Shown piece after piece: positions 18,600-28,466 of a DNA stretch of 64,000 nucleotides. Within the stretch, counting starts at the first letter, position 1. Every line of letters starts with the position of its first letter. This DNA comes from Enterobacter bugandensis. Its GTDB lineage: Bacteria; Pseudomonadota; Gammaproteobacteria; Enterobacterales; Enterobacteriaceae. The stretch lies in the NCBI RefSeq assembly GCF_900324475.1, contig NZ_LT992502.1:496001-560000 (forward strand), in the 5' to 3' direction. The notes beneath the pieces were generated by a model. That model was not told where the DNA came from and made no database searches. It was given only the letters and a program-made list of their open reading frames with translations. The translations under genes and the position numbers were made by a program.

Positions 18600-20255
18600 T
18601 TATTCCTGCACCCACCAGATGGCTTCAAACGGGCGCAGTTGCAGCGTATCGGGACGAGAGGGGACGTCCTCATAGTTGCTGAGTGCGACCTGCCATGCGC
18701 CCTGGACCGGGTCCGGCTGCCACTGCTGGCGCTCTCGGCTCAGGTTTGCCACCACCATCAGCGTCTGGCCCTGCCACTGGCGGCGATAGCACCACAGGGA
18801 AGGGTGTTCCGGCAGCAGATCGTCGTAATCCCCCCACGTCAGCACCGGGAGGGTTTTGCGCAGACGAATCAGCGACTGATAGGTGTAGAACACTGAATCC
18901 GGGTCGTCCAGCGCCGTACGGGCATTCACGGTTTCATAGTTATCGCAGACCCCAATCCACGGCTCGCCCTCGGTAAAGCCCGCATTGTGCGACGAGTCCC
19001 ACTGCATTGGGGTTCGCCCGTTATCGCGGGATTTACTCGCCAGAATCGCCAGTAATTCATCCGGCTCACGGCCATTGGCCCGCAATTCGGCGAACATGTT
19101 CAGGCTTTCCACGTCGCGGTAGTCGGTGATGCGGCTGAAGTGCGGGTTGGTCATGCCCAGCTCTTCACCCTGGTAGATATACGGCGTGCCCTGCATGCCG
19201 TGCAGCACCATGCCGAGCATCTTTGCAGCGTGAACGCGGTGTTCCCCTTCGTCGCCAAAGCGCGACACGATGCGCGGCTGGTCGTGGTTACACCAGAACA
19301 GCGCGTTCCAGGCTTTGTTGTGCATCCCCTGCTGCCAGTGGCGGAAAAGGGTTTTCAGCGCCACGAAGTCCGGCTTTGCCTTCGTCCACTTTTCGCCGCC
19401 GGGGTAGTCCACCTTCAGGTGGTGGAAGTTAAAGGTCATCGACAGCTCGCGCCCGTCGAGCGACGCGTACTGCTGGCAGTTCTCCAGCGAGGTTGACGAC
19501 ATCTCGCCCACTGTCATCAGGTTGCGCGGGGTGAAGACGTCGCGGCTCATCTCCTGGAGATATTCGTGGATGCGCGGCCCGTCAGTGTAGAAGCGGCGAC
19601 CGTCGCCAATGGTGTCGTCCGGGAAATCCTGATCTTTAGAGATGAGGTTAATCACGTCCAGACGCAAGCCGTCCACGCCGCGATCGGCCCAGAACTCGCA
19701 TACCTTTTTCAGCTCGGCGCGCACCGCCGGGTTTTCCCAGTTGAGATCCGCCTGCTCGGGCGCGAAAAGGTGCAGGTAATACTGCTCGCTCTCGGCGTGC
19801 CAGCGCCAGGCGTTGCCGCCAAACTTGGAGCGCCAGTTGTTGGGGAGCTGCTCCGGCGTGCCGTCGCGCCAGATGTAGAATTGGCGGTACGGGCTCTCTT
19901 TGTTCAGCGACTCGCGGAACCATGCGTGCTGCGTGGAAGTATGGTTAAACACCATATCCAGCACGATGCGAATGCCGCGTTCGTGCGCTTCGGCAACCAG
20001 CTCGTCAAAGTCATCCAGCGTGCCAAAGGACGGGTCGATGGCGGTGTAATTCGCCACGTCGTAGCCGTTATCCACCTGCGGGGAAATATAAAACGGCGTC
20101 AGCCAGATAGCGTCGATGCCGAGGGTTTTCAGGTAATCCAGCCGCTGCGTCACGCCGCGCAGATCGCCGGTGCCGCTGCCGGTGGTGTCCTGAAAACTCT
20201 TTGGGTAAATCTGGTAGATGACGCCGTTTTGCCACCAGTGAGGAAGGGTATTCAT
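18600..20255 (-). CDS. treC: Trehalose-6-phosphate hydrolase TreC
   Basis: A 551-residue GH13 alpha-phosphotrehalase that splits trehalose 6-phosphate into glucose and glucose 6-phosphate in the cytosol. Visible GH13 blocks are DMVFNHTS, GLRLDVINL (nucleophile Asp near residue 200), the acid Glu in VGEMSS and NHDQPR. The start is set at MNTLPHWWQNG, the usual TreC N-terminus; an upstream in-frame ATG adds five residues. It follows treB after 51 bp containing a GC-rich hairpin. Confidence 0.95.
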   Translation of the reverse strand: MNTLPHWWQNGVIYQIYPKSFQDTTGSGTGDLRGVTQRLDYLKTLGIDAIWLTPFYISPQVDNGYDVANYTAIDPSFGTLDDFDELVAEAHERGIRIVLDMVFNHTSTQHAWFRESLNKESPYRQFYIWRDGTPEQLPNNWRSKFGGNAWRWHAESEQYYLHLFAPEQADLNWENPAVRAELKKVCEFWADRGVDGLRLDVINLISKDQDFPDDTIGDGRRFYTDGPRIHEYLQEMSRDVFTPRNLMTVGEMSSTSLENCQQYASLDGRELSMTFNFHHLKVDYPGGEKWTKAKPDFVALKTLFRHWQQGMHNKAWNALFWCNHDQPRIVSRFGDEGEHRVHAAKMLGMVLHGMQGTPYIYQGEELGMTNPHFSRITDYRDVESLNMFAELRANGREPDELLAILASKSRDNGRTPMQWDSSHNAGFTEGEPWIGVCDNYETVNARTALDDPDSVFYTYQSLIRLRKTLPVLTWGDYDDLLPEHPSLWCYRRQWQGQTLMVVANLSRERQQWQPDPVQGAWQVALSNYEDVPSRPDTLQLRPFEAIWWVQE

Positions 20256-20277
20256 AGTGCGTTCCTGCAAATGCGAA

Positions 20278-20295
20278 GGGGCGCAACTGCGCCCC
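20278..20295 (-). other. treB-treC intergenic hairpin
   Basis: Inverted repeat GGGGCGC-AACT-GCGCCCC between the treB stop and the treC start. No T-tract follows, so partial attenuation or mRNA stabilisation is more likely than termination. Confidence 0.5.
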
Positions 20296-20306
20296 GAAAG
20301 ATGAAG

Positions 20307-21728
20307 TTAAACAATCTGCAGCGTGCCCTGACGGAACTTACGCTGGTAAACCACGGTGGTGAGCGCCATGGGGACGATAATCGCCACCGCCATTGCCAGG
20401 GCAAACACCTGCCAGAAAGTAGGCTGGATGGAGAGGATGCCCGGCAGGCCGCCGACGCCAATCCCGTTCGCCATCACGCCGTTCAGGCCGCACAGCAGGC
20501 CCGCCAGGCCAGAGCCGATCATCGCGCAGAGCATCGGGAAGCGGTACTTCAGGTTGATGCCGTACATCGCCGGTTCGGTGACGCCGAGATAGGCGGAGAT
20601 GGCCGCCGGAACGGAGATCTCACGCTCGTTGTGCTTACGGCTAACGATAATGATGCCGGTCACCGCAGAGGCCTGCGCAATGTTAGAGAGGGCGATAATC
20701 GGCCAGACCGGGGTACCGCCGAGGCTCTGGATCATCTGCATATCGATGGCCAGCGTGGTCTGGTGCACGCCGGTGATCACCAGCGGGGCATACAGGAAGC
20801 CAAACAGCGCGGCACCGATTGGCGCGAAGCTGCCGGTCATCAGATGACGCACCGCGAAGGCCACGCCGTCGCCAATCATGCGGCCAAACGGACCGATAAA
20901 AGCGTGCGCCAGGAAGACGGCCAGGATCAGCGAGCAGACCGGCACCACCACCAGGTAGAGGTAATCCGGCACGATGCGCTTCAGACGCGTCTCAATAAAG
21001 CCCAGCGCCAGACCCGCCAGCAGGGCCGGAATGACCTGCGCCTGATAGCCCACCTTGGCGATGGTAAACAGACCGAAGTTCCATACCTCAGGCACCTGCT
21101 GACCAAGTAAGTAAGCGTTCATTAACTGCGGAGAGACCAGCGTGACGCCCAGTACGATACCGAGAATTGGCGTACCGCCCATCTTGCGCACGGCGGACCA
21201 GCAGATCCCGACCGGCAGATAGAAGAAAATCGCCTCGCCAATCAGCCACAGGAAGTCATAGATGCTTTGCAGCGCCGGGTACATCTGCGCCAGGGTTTTA
21301 CCGTCGCTCATTGGCACATCGCCGATGACGTTACGGAAGCCCAAAATTAAGCCCCCGCTGATCAGCGCCGGCAGCAGCGGGAAGAAGATTTCTGCAAAGT
21401 GGGAAATCAGCTGCTCGTGCCACTTCATATTCTGGCGCGCCGCCTTCTTCGCCTGCTCTTTATCGGCAGAAGAGTGTCCGGTGGTCGCCAGCAGAGCCTG
21501 ATAGTAATCGCCCACTTCGGTACCAATCACCACCTGGAACTGTCCGGCGTTGGTGAAGCAGCCTTTCACCATGGAAAGCTCTTCAATCGCCTTCGGGTTG
21601 GCCTTGGCCGGATCGTTCAGCACGAAGCGCAGGCGGGTAATGCAATGGCTGACGGTGGCGATGTTTTCGCGGCCGCCGACCAGGACGATCAGCCGATCGA
21701 TATCTGCTTGTTTGACTTTACTCATCAT
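20307..21728 (-). CDS. treB: PTS trehalose-specific EIIBC TreB
   Basis: A 473-residue permease that imports trehalose and phosphorylates it to trehalose 6-phosphate. The IIB domain carries Cys29 in SHCITRLRF; the IIC domain (from about residue 110) has about ten membrane segments and the conserved GVHQTTLAIDMQ. It relies on the glucose EIIA (Crr), as no IIA domain is present. It forms an operon with treC; treR is the next gene upstream, transcribed the same way. Confidence 0.95.
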   Translation of the reverse strand: MMSKVKQADIDRLIVLVGGRENIATVSHCITRLRFVLNDPAKANPKAIEELSMVKGCFTNAGQFQVVIGTEVGDYYQALLATTGHSSADKEQAKKAARQNMKWHEQLISHFAEIFFPLLPALISGGLILGFRNVIGDVPMSDGKTLAQMYPALQSIYDFLWLIGEAIFFYLPVGICWSAVRKMGGTPILGIVLGVTLVSPQLMNAYLLGQQVPEVWNFGLFTIAKVGYQAQVIPALLAGLALGFIETRLKRIVPDYLYLVVVPVCSLILAVFLAHAFIGPFGRMIGDGVAFAVRHLMTGSFAPIGAALFGFLYAPLVITGVHQTTLAIDMQMIQSLGGTPVWPIIALSNIAQASAVTGIIIVSRKHNEREISVPAAISAYLGVTEPAMYGINLKYRFPMLCAMIGSGLAGLLCGLNGVMANGIGVGGLPGILSIQPTFWQVFALAMAVAIIVPMALTTVVYQRKFRQGTLQIV

Positions 21729-21802
21729 GAAACCTCATGACAGATGTTGAGGGGGGTAATGACCTGAGCGCAAGCCTACTCCTTCAGCGTGACGGCGAAA
21801 AT

Positions 21803-21834
21803 GGGAACGTTCCCGAAATCGGGCGAAGATCACA
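21803..21834 (-). promoter_or_regulatory. treB promoter region: TreR operator and CRP half-site
   Basis: Perfect palindrome GGGAACGTTCCC (21803-21814), typical of a TreR/LacI-family operator, lies 75 bp before the treB start. On the minus strand, TTATTGTGATCTTCGCC (from about 21837 downward) provides one good CRP half-site TGTGA. This fits trehalose induction plus catabolite control. Confidence 0.65.
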
Positions 21835-21852
21835 ATAAACGATTCAGGGGGG

Positions 21853-22800
21853 TTATGAGAGACGGGCAGGAATAACGATCTGGCGCGGCTCGCTCCGCCC
21901 GTTGATCTGCTCGATCAGCTGCGCGGCGGCCTGCCTGCCGGACTCGGCGTAGCCCGGATCGACGGTGATAATTTCAGGGTGCAGGAACTTCATCAGCGGC
22001 GTGCTGCCGACGCTCGCCACCTGCAGGTTATCAATGCGCTGCTCCTGCAGATACTTGCTGGCACCCAGCGCAAGGGTGTCCGTGGCGCACACCAGCGCGG
22101 TGGTCTGCGGCGTCAGGACGCTGGCGACCTGCTCGTAGCCCTGCTTCATGCCCAGCCCCGGCAGGGAGGCCACGGCAGGGAGATTGTGCTTTTTGCAAAA
22201 GGCCAGATAGGCCTCGTGGCGGCGCTTGCCGGTGGTAACGTCCGCGTGCGGCACGCCCAGATAGCTGATGTGGCGGTGGCCTTCTTCGTACAGGCGCTGC
22301 ATCAGGGTGATAATCGCCCCCTCATCGTCATAACAGACGGAGGCAAAGCCGTGGGCATCGCGCGCCAGCAGCACCAGAGACGGCTGCCAGTGTTTCAGCA
22401 TCTCCTCGTCAATGCCGGTAAAACCAAACAGCACCACGCCGTCAATGTTACGGCGCTGGAGCATGCCGAGATGTTCTTCCACCAGCTGTGGCGAGAACTG
22501 GCTCTCCATCATGATCGGATCATAGCCCTGCTCGTAGAAGGCAGGCAGCATGGTCTGAACGGCGAGGTTTTCGGAGAGGGAATCCAGACGCGAAACGATG
22601 ATCGCAACCACTTTATCGCTCTGCCCGCGCATGGCGCGCGCGGAGCGGGAAGGGGAAAAACCGTGCTGATTCATGACCGCCTCAACGCGCTCGCGGGTGC
22701 GTTCGCTGACGCCGCTTTCGTTGTTCAGCACGCGTGAGACGGTTGATTTCCCCACGCCGCTTAAACGCGCGATGTCTTTAATCGTAAGGCGGTTCTGCAT
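21853..22800 (-). CDS. treR: Trehalose operon repressor TreR
   Basis: A 315-residue LacI/GalR-family repressor. The N-terminal HTH and hinge are clear (TIKDIARLSGVGKSTVSRVLNNE, residues 5-27), followed by a periplasmic-binding-type effector domain. TreR is induced by trehalose 6-phosphate and represses treBC through the operator near 21803. Length matches E. coli TreR. Confidence 0.95.
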   Translation of the reverse strand: MQNRLTIKDIARLSGVGKSTVSRVLNNESGVSERTRERVEAVMNQHGFSPSRSARAMRGQSDKVVAIIVSRLDSLSENLAVQTMLPAFYEQGYDPIMMESQFSPQLVEEHLGMLQRRNIDGVVLFGFTGIDEEMLKHWQPSLVLLARDAHGFASVCYDDEGAIITLMQRLYEEGHRHISYLGVPHADVTTGKRRHEAYLAFCKKHNLPAVASLPGLGMKQGYEQVASVLTPQTTALVCATDTLALGASKYLQEQRIDNLQVASVGSTPLMKFLHPEIITVDPGYAESGRQAAAQLIEQINGRSEPRQIVIPARLS

Positions 22801-22877
22801 GCTGTATTCCCTGTAACAACGACAAAATGGTCAATTGAGCCTAATGCTATAGCGCGATTTCGCTATGGGCAAAGTCT

Positions 22878-22912
22878 GGTTTACGTACTGTTTATTTGCA
22901 GGCGCGTATAAT
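22878..22912 (+). promoter_or_regulatory. PhoP box and -10 of the mgtLA promoter
   Basis: 22878-22894 reads GGTTTA-CGTAC-TGTTTA, a perfect PhoP box with the canonical 5-bp spacer. It occupies the -35 position: TATAAT follows 12 bp later at 22907-22912. This is the classical low-Mg2+ PhoPQ-activated arrangement. Confidence 0.9.
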
Positions 22913-23190
22913 ACCGCCCGAATCGTCACAAAGGGTACGCTTAAATCTTTATACTGCGCGGCGACACCCTGTTTTTTTACTTACCGGAGGCTTTATGGAT
23001 CCCGATCCCGCACCTCTCCTGAACGGGAGAATTTGTTCTTTCCGGTAAGCCAGCTTTTGCTGTCTCACCGGTAATGTGAGGCAGCAACGTCCCAAACGTT
23101 CCTGCTTGAAAAATTGAGTGCCTGACAGGTACGGCTTTGCCACGCCTGAAGGGAATGCTGCGTCCGCCTGGCGGATGCGGAGGAATGTCT
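22913..23190 (+). ncRNA. mgtA 5' leader (Mg2+-responsive attenuator RNA)
   Basis: About 270 nt of transcribed leader between the PhoP-dependent promoter and the mgtA start codon. It contains the mgtL ORF (22995-23048) and downstream pairing segments, including a repeated CCGGTAA (23041-23046 region and 23069-23075). In Salmonella and E. coli this leader couples Mg2+ and proline levels to transcription elongation into mgtA. The fold is not verified here. Confidence 0.7.
22995..23048 (+). CDS. mgtL: mgtA leader peptide MgtL
   Basis: A 17-codon ORF giving MDPDPAPLLNGRICSFR, with a strong CGGAGG site five bases upstream. The Pro codons at positions 3, 5 and 7 match the start of Salmonella MgtL (MEPDPTPL), the part whose slow translation under low proline or Mg2+ favours mgtA expression. 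The C-terminal half differs from the arginine-rich Salmonella version. The leader position after the PhoP promoter and before mgtA supports it. Confidence 0.9.
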   Translation: MDPDPAPLLNGRICSFR

Positions 23191-25899
23191 ATGTTTAAAA
23201 ATATCACCCGGCAGCTGCAGGCGCTGCTGAGCCGCCATCTGCCACACCGTCTTGTTCAGCGCGACCCGCTGCCCAATGCCAAAAACATGGCGGGAGCGGC
23301 GATCCCGGCGTCCCTGACCGAACGCTGCCTGAACGTGGCGGCGATGGATGAAAACGAAGTCTGGCGCGCCTTTGGCGGCCATCCGGAAGGGCTGAACGCG
23401 TCTGAAGTGGAAAAAATCCGCGCCGTGCACGGCGATAACCAGATCCCGGCGCAGAAGCCCTCTCCGTGGTGGGTGCACCTGTGGCTCTGCTACCGCAACC
23501 CGTTCAACCTGCTGCTGACCGTGCTCGGCATCATCTCTTACGCGACGGAAGATCTCTTTGCCGCGGGCGTGATTGCCCTGATGGTGGGTATCTCTACGCT
23601 GCTGAACTTCATTCAGGAAGCCCGCTCCACCAAAGCGGCGGACGCCCTGAAGGCGATGGTCAGCAACACCGCGACCGTCTCGCGCGTGATTAACGACCTC
23701 GGCGAAAACGCCTGGGTTGAGCTGCCCATTGACCAGCTGGTGCCGGGCGACCTGGTGAAGCTGGCGGCGGGAGACATGATCCCGGCGGATTTACGCATCA
23801 TCCAGGCGCGCGATTTGTTCGTGGCGCAGGCCTCCCTGACTGGCGAGTCCCTGCCCGTTGAGAAGGTATCGCGCAGCCGCGACCCGCAGCAGATGAACCC
23901 GCTCGAGTGCGACACCCTGTGCTTTATGGGCACCACGGTGGTCAGCGGCACGGCGCAGGCAATTGTCACCGCCACCGGCGGCAACACCTGGTTTGGGCAG
24001 CTGGCCGGACGCGTCAGCGAGCAGGAGAGCGAGCCGAACGCCTTCCAGAAAGGGATTGGCCGCGTCAGCATGCTGCTGATCCGCTTTATGATGGTCATGA
24101 CGCCGATTGTCCTGCTGATCAACGGCTACACCAAGGGCGACTGGTGGGAGGCGGCGCTGTTTGCGCTCTCCGTGGCCGTCGGCCTGACGCCGGAAATGCT
24201 GCCGATGATCGTTACCTCCACGTTGGCGCGCGGGGCGGTCAAACTCTCTAAACAAAAGGTGATCGTCAAACACCTCGACGCCATTCAGAACTTTGGCGCG
24301 ATGGACATTCTCTGCACCGATAAAACCGGCACCCTGACGCAGGATAAAATCGTGCTGGAGAACCACACCGACATCGCCGGTAAAACCAGCGAGCGCGTGC
24401 TCCACAGCGCGTGGCTGAACAGCCACTACCAGACCGGGCTGAAAAACCTGCTCGACGTGGCGGTGCTGGAAGGCGTGGACGAGGAGGCCGCCCGTACGCT
24501 CTCCGGCCGCTGGCAGAAGGTGGACGAAATCCCGTTCGACTTCGAGCGCCGCCGCATGTCGGTGGTGGTGAGCGAGCAGCCGGACGTGCACCAGCTGATC
24601 TGCAAAGGCGCGCTGCAGGAGATCCTGAACGTCTCCACGCAGGTGCGCCATAACGGGGAGATCGTGCCGCTGGACGACACCATGCTGCGCCGCATCAAGC
24701 GCGTCACCGACAACCTGAACCGTCAGGGGCTGCGCGTGGTGGCGGTGGCGAGCAAATTCCTGCCCGCGCGGGAGGGGGACTATCAGCGTATCGACGAATC
24801 CGATTTGATCCTCGAGGGTTACATCGCATTCCTCGATCCGCCGAAAGAGACCACCGCACCGGCGCTGAAGGCGCTGAAGGCGAGCGGCATCACCGTCAAA
24901 ATTCTCACCGGCGACAGCGAGCTGGTGGCGGCCAAAGTGTGTCACGAAGTGGGGCTGGACGCAGGCGACGTGGTGGTGGGGAGCGACATTGAGCACCTCA
25001 CCGACGACGAACTGGCGCAGCTTGCCCAGCGCACGACGCTGTTTGCCCGCCTGACGCCGATGCACAAAGAGCGCATTGTGACGCTGCTGCGTCGTGAAGG
25101 GCACGTGGTGGGCTTTATGGGCGACGGCATCAACGATGCGCCCGCGCTGCGTGCGGCGGACATTGGCATCTCCGTGGACGGCGCGGTGGATATCGCCCGT
25201 GAAGCGGCGGATATCATCCTGCTGGAAAAGAGCCTGATGGTGCTGGAGGAGGGCGTCATCGAAGGGCGTCGCACCTTCGCCAACATGCTCAAGTACATCA
25301 AAATGACCGCCAGCTCCAACTTCGGTAACGTCTTCAGCGTGCTGGTGGCGAGCGCGTTTCTGCCGTTCCTGCCGATGCTGCCGCTGCACCTGTTGATCCA
25401 GAACCTGATGTACGATGTCTCTCAGGTAGCGATCCCGTTTGATAACGTGGACGACGAGCAAATCCAGAAGCCGCAGCGTTGGAACCCCGCCGATCTGGGT
25501 CGCTTCATGCTGTTCTTTGGGCCGATCAGCTCCATCTTCGACATTCTGACCTTCTGCCTGATGTGGTTTGTGTTCCACGCCAACACCCCGGAACACCAGA
25601 CGCTGTTCCAGTCCGGCTGGTTCGTGGTAGGTCTGCTGTCCCAGACGCTGATTGTGCATATGATCCGCACGCGCCGCATTCCGTTCATCCAGAGCCGTGC
25701 CGCGTGGCCGCTGATTATGATGACGGGCATTGTGATGGCGCTGGGTATCGCGCTGCCGTTCTCGCCGCTGGCAAGCTACCTGCAGCTGCAGGCGCTGCCG
25801 CTGAGCTACTTCCCGTGGTTGGTGGCGATCCTCGCGGGTTATATGGTGCTGACCCAGATGGTGAAAGGATTCTATGCGCGTCGATATGGGTGGCAGTAA
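23191..25899 (+). CDS. mgtA: Magnesium-transporting P-type ATPase MgtA
   Basis: A 902-residue P3B-type ATPase of the inner membrane that imports Mg2+. Seen in order: actuator loop with LTGESLPVE, phosphorylation motif DKTGTLTQ (Asp377), nucleotide-binding domain with KGALQEI, hinge GDGINDAP, and about ten membrane helices in two groups. The start at MFKNITRQ is chosen by similarity to E. coli MgtA and the GGAGG site at 23180; an open frame upstream lies in the regulatory leader. Expression is controlled by PhoP and the leader RNA. Confidence 0.95.
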   Translation: MFKNITRQLQALLSRHLPHRLVQRDPLPNAKNMAGAAIPASLTERCLNVAAMDENEVWRAFGGHPEGLNASEVEKIRAVHGDNQIPAQKPSPWWVHLWLCYRNPFNLLLTVLGIISYATEDLFAAGVIALMVGISTLLNFIQEARSTKAADALKAMVSNTATVSRVINDLGENAWVELPIDQLVPGDLVKLAAGDMIPADLRIIQARDLFVAQASLTGESLPVEKVSRSRDPQQMNPLECDTLCFMGTTVVSGTAQAIVTATGGNTWFGQLAGRVSEQESEPNAFQKGIGRVSMLLIRFMMVMTPIVLLINGYTKGDWWEAALFALSVAVGLTPEMLPMIVTSTLARGAVKLSKQKVIVKHLDAIQNFGAMDILCTDKTGTLTQDKIVLENHTDIAGKTSERVLHSAWLNSHYQTGLKNLLDVAVLEGVDEEAARTLSGRWQKVDEIPFDFERRRMSVVVSEQPDVHQLICKGALQEILNVSTQVRHNGEIVPLDDTMLRRIKRVTDNLNRQGLRVVAVASKFLPAREGDYQRIDESDLILEGYIAFLDPPKETTAPALKALKASGITVKILTGDSELVAAKVCHEVGLDAGDVVVGSDIEHLTDDELAQLAQRTTLFARLTPMHKERIVTLLRREGHVVGFMGDGINDAPALRAADIGISVDGAVDIAREAADIILLEKSLMVLEEGVIEGRRTFANMLKYIKMTASSNFGNVFSVLVASAFLPFLPMLPLHLLIQNLMYDVSQVAIPFDNVDDEQIQKPQRWNPADLGRFMLFFGPISSIFDILTFCLMWFVFHANTPEHQTLFQSGWFVVGLLSQTLIVHMIRTRRIPFIQSRAAWPLIMMTGIVMALGIALPFSPLASYLQLQALPLSYFPWLVAILAGYMVLTQMVKGFYARRYGWQ

Positions 25900-25920
25900 G
25901 CTCATTTTGCCACAATCCAA

Positions 25921-25957
25921 ACGTAGGCCGGGTAAGGCGAAGCCGCCACCCGGCATC
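25921..25957. repeat. REP element
   Basis: REP-type palindrome (GTAGGCCGGGTAAGGCGAAG with the inverse arm CCACCCGGCAT) directly after mgtA, probably protecting the 3' end of its mRNA. Confidence 0.75.
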
Positions 25958-26077
25958 TGGCTTTCCTCCCAAATTCAACAACCTGTGATCTCCGTCGGCG
26001 CATTCGCTTGACGACAATTTGTACGCATGTTAACAGAATGTTTTGCCTGTATTTGGCCCGTCAGATAAGGAACATTC

Positions 26078-28462
26078 ATGTTACGGTACAGTCTCTTAAC
26101 CGCCGGGCTTATGCTCGGCGCCTCCGCTTTTGCCGCGCCGGCAGGCGACCTTCCCCTGATGCCCTGGCCTGCGAAGGTTGAACGCCCGACGACGCAGGGC
26201 GCGCTGGTGCTTAACAATCAACTCTCCGTGAGCGTCAGCGGCGACGATCTGGGGGACGCGGTCAACCGCCTGCGCCAGCGCATTGCGCTGCAAACCGGCT
26301 GGACGCTACAGCCACAGGCCGAAAAACCTGACAAGCCGACCATCCGTATCGCCATCGCTAAAAAGGTGAAGCCGCAGCCGCTGCCGGACAGCGATGAGAG
26401 CTACAAACTCATAGTGGATGCCAACGGCGTGAACATCTCCGCTAACACCCGCTTTGGCGCATTGCGCGCAATGGAAACCTTGCTCCAGCTGATGCAGAAC
26501 GGTGCCGAAAACACCTCGATTCCGTGGGTTACCATCGAAGATTCGCCGCGCTTCCCGTGGCGCGGGCTGCTGCTCGATTCGGCGCGCCATTTCATCCCGT
26601 TACCCGATATCAAGCGTCAGATCGACGGCATGGCTGCGGCCAAGCTCAACGTCCTGCACTGGCATCTGACTGACGATCAGGGCTGGCGCTTTACCTCGAA
26701 GCGTTATCCAAAATTAACCCAGCTTGCCAGCGACGGGCTGTTCTACACCCCTGAGCAGATGCGTGAGATTGTGCGTTACGCAGCCGAACGCGGCATACGC
26801 GTGGTGCCGGAAATCGATATGCCGGGCCACGCCTCAGCGATTGCCGTCGCCTATCCAGAGCTGATGAGCGCGCCGGGGCCGTACGCTATGGAGCGCCACT
26901 GGGGCGTACTAAAGCCTGTGCTGGATCCCACCAAAGAGGCGACCTACACCTTCGCCGACGCGATGGTCAGCGAACTGGCGGCGATCTTCCCCGATCCGTA
27001 TCTGCATATTGGCGGCGATGAGGTGGATGACAGCCAGTGGAAGGCAAACGCGGCGATCCAGAGATTTATGCGCGACAATAAACTGGCGGATAGCCACGCG
27101 CTGCAGGCGTATTTCAACCGCAAGCTGGAGACGATCCTTGAGAAGCACCACCGGCAGATGGTCGGCTGGGATGAGATCTACCATCCCGATCTGCCGAAAA
27201 GCATTCTGATCCAGTCCTGGCAGGGGCAGGACGCGCTGGGGCAGGTGGCGCAGAACGGCTATAAGGGCATTCTCTCAACCGGCTTCTACCTCGACCAGCC
27301 CCAGTCCACCGCCTATCACTACCGCAACGAAATCGTGCCGCAGGGGCTGAATGGCGTGGACGTGATAGCGGACACCGACAGCGTCCAGAACTGGGCTTTC
27401 TCCATGCCGCGCCTGAAGGGCAAACCGGTGGAAGGCAGCTTTACGCTGGTGAAAGGTGACGCCGGGTGGCGCGGATTTATTGATTTTGCCGGGAAATCGC
27501 GTCGGGCGGTGAATAACATTCAGTGGCGCGACGACAACCAGGTGACTTTTACCGTCGACACCTGGATGGGTGAAACGCGCCCGGTGGTCAACGTTGATAA
27601 CGACAAACTCACCGGCTATTTCCTGGTGGGAAACACCCGCTACCCGATTAGCGGCACGCGTCTGGACGACGTGCCGAAAGGTACCCCTCCGGTCGTGCCG
27701 GACGTGGCGAATCAGGCCAACCTGCTCGGCGGCGAAGCCGCGCTGTGGGCGGAAAACGTGGTCGCGCCGGTGCTGGACATCCGCCTGTGGCCGCGCGCCT
27801 TTGCGGTGGCGGAGCGGCTGTGGTCCGCGCAGGACGTCAACGACGTCGATAATATGTATACCCGCCTGCAGGCGATGGACAGTTGGTCGACGGTGTCCGT
27901 CGGGCTGCAGCAGCATACCCAGCAGCAGGTGCAGTTCACGCGCCTCGCTAACAATGCCGACACCCTGCCGCTGCAAATCCTCGCCCAGGCGCTCGAGCCG
28001 GCCCAGTATTACACCCGCCAGCACCTGAAGTTCCAGGCCGGAAACTACCATCAGTTTGAGCCGCTTAACAGACTTGCAGATGCGTTGAACGCCGAAAGCG
28101 CCACCGTGCGCCAGATGCACAAGTGGGCGGACCGCCTGGTGAGCGACGCGGAAGACACGGAGAGCGCCGAGGCGCTGCGCCACGTCTTTAACCGCTGGCA
28201 GAACAACACCAGCGACGTGCTGGCCTTGAGCGAAAACAGCTATCAGCTGAAGGCCATTAAGCCGGTCATTCTGGAGGTGGATAAGCTGGCCTCGATTGGC
28301 CTGAGGCTGACGGATCTGGTGGCGCGTCAGGGGACGCTGGACGACAAAGAGATCGCGTCGATCCAGAGCGAGCTGGACAGCGCGGCGAAGGTGCAGGATG
28401 AGGTGGTGATTGCGGCGGTCTATCCGCTGGAGACGCTGCTACGCGCCACGCGAAATCAGTAA
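26078..28462 (+). CDS. GH20 beta-N-acetylhexosaminidase (chitobiase type)
   Basis: A 794-residue exported glycoside hydrolase family 20 enzyme. A signal peptide ends near ASAFAAPA (about residue 19). The GH20b-like domain (about 25-155) precedes the catalytic barrel with RGLLLDSARHFIP, HWHLTDDQGWRF and the catalytic Asp-Glu pair in HIGGDEVDD near residue 312. A C-terminal helical region follows. It removes terminal GlcNAc from chitooligosaccharides. The next gene, convergent, encodes a chitin-binding monooxygenase, so both fit chitin use. Confidence 0.92.
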   Translation: MLRYSLLTAGLMLGASAFAAPAGDLPLMPWPAKVERPTTQGALVLNNQLSVSVSGDDLGDAVNRLRQRIALQTGWTLQPQAEKPDKPTIRIAIAKKVKPQPLPDSDESYKLIVDANGVNISANTRFGALRAMETLLQLMQNGAENTSIPWVTIEDSPRFPWRGLLLDSARHFIPLPDIKRQIDGMAAAKLNVLHWHLTDDQGWRFTSKRYPKLTQLASDGLFYTPEQMREIVRYAAERGIRVVPEIDMPGHASAIAVAYPELMSAPGPYAMERHWGVLKPVLDPTKEATYTFADAMVSELAAIFPDPYLHIGGDEVDDSQWKANAAIQRFMRDNKLADSHALQAYFNRKLETILEKHHRQMVGWDEIYHPDLPKSILIQSWQGQDALGQVAQNGYKGILSTGFYLDQPQSTAYHYRNEIVPQGLNGVDVIADTDSVQNWAFSMPRLKGKPVEGSFTLVKGDAGWRGFIDFAGKSRRAVNNIQWRDDNQVTFTVDTWMGETRPVVNVDNDKLTGYFLVGNTRYPISGTRLDDVPKGTPPVVPDVANQANLLGGEAALWAENVVAPVLDIRLWPRAFAVAERLWSAQDVNDVDNMYTRLQAMDSWSTVSVGLQQHTQQQVQFTRLANNADTLPLQILAQALEPAQYYTRQHLKFQAGNYHQFEPLNRLADALNAESATVRQMHKWADRLVSDAEDTESAEALRHVFNRWQNNTSDVLALSENSYQLKAIKPVILEVDKLASIGLRLTDLVARQGTLDDKEIASIQSELDSAAKVQDEVVIAAVYPLETLLRATRNQ

Positions 28463-28466
28463 CACG

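Noticed and set aside
19566..21110. A 514-codon plus-strand frame opposite treC and treB
   Set aside because: It spans two well-supported genes in antisense and has low-complexity His/Arg/Asp composition.
23791..25956. A 721-codon open frame on the minus strand opposite mgtA
   Set aside because: It mirrors the GC-rich codon pattern of mgtA, has a biased His/Arg/Gln composition and no family features; mgtA is certain.
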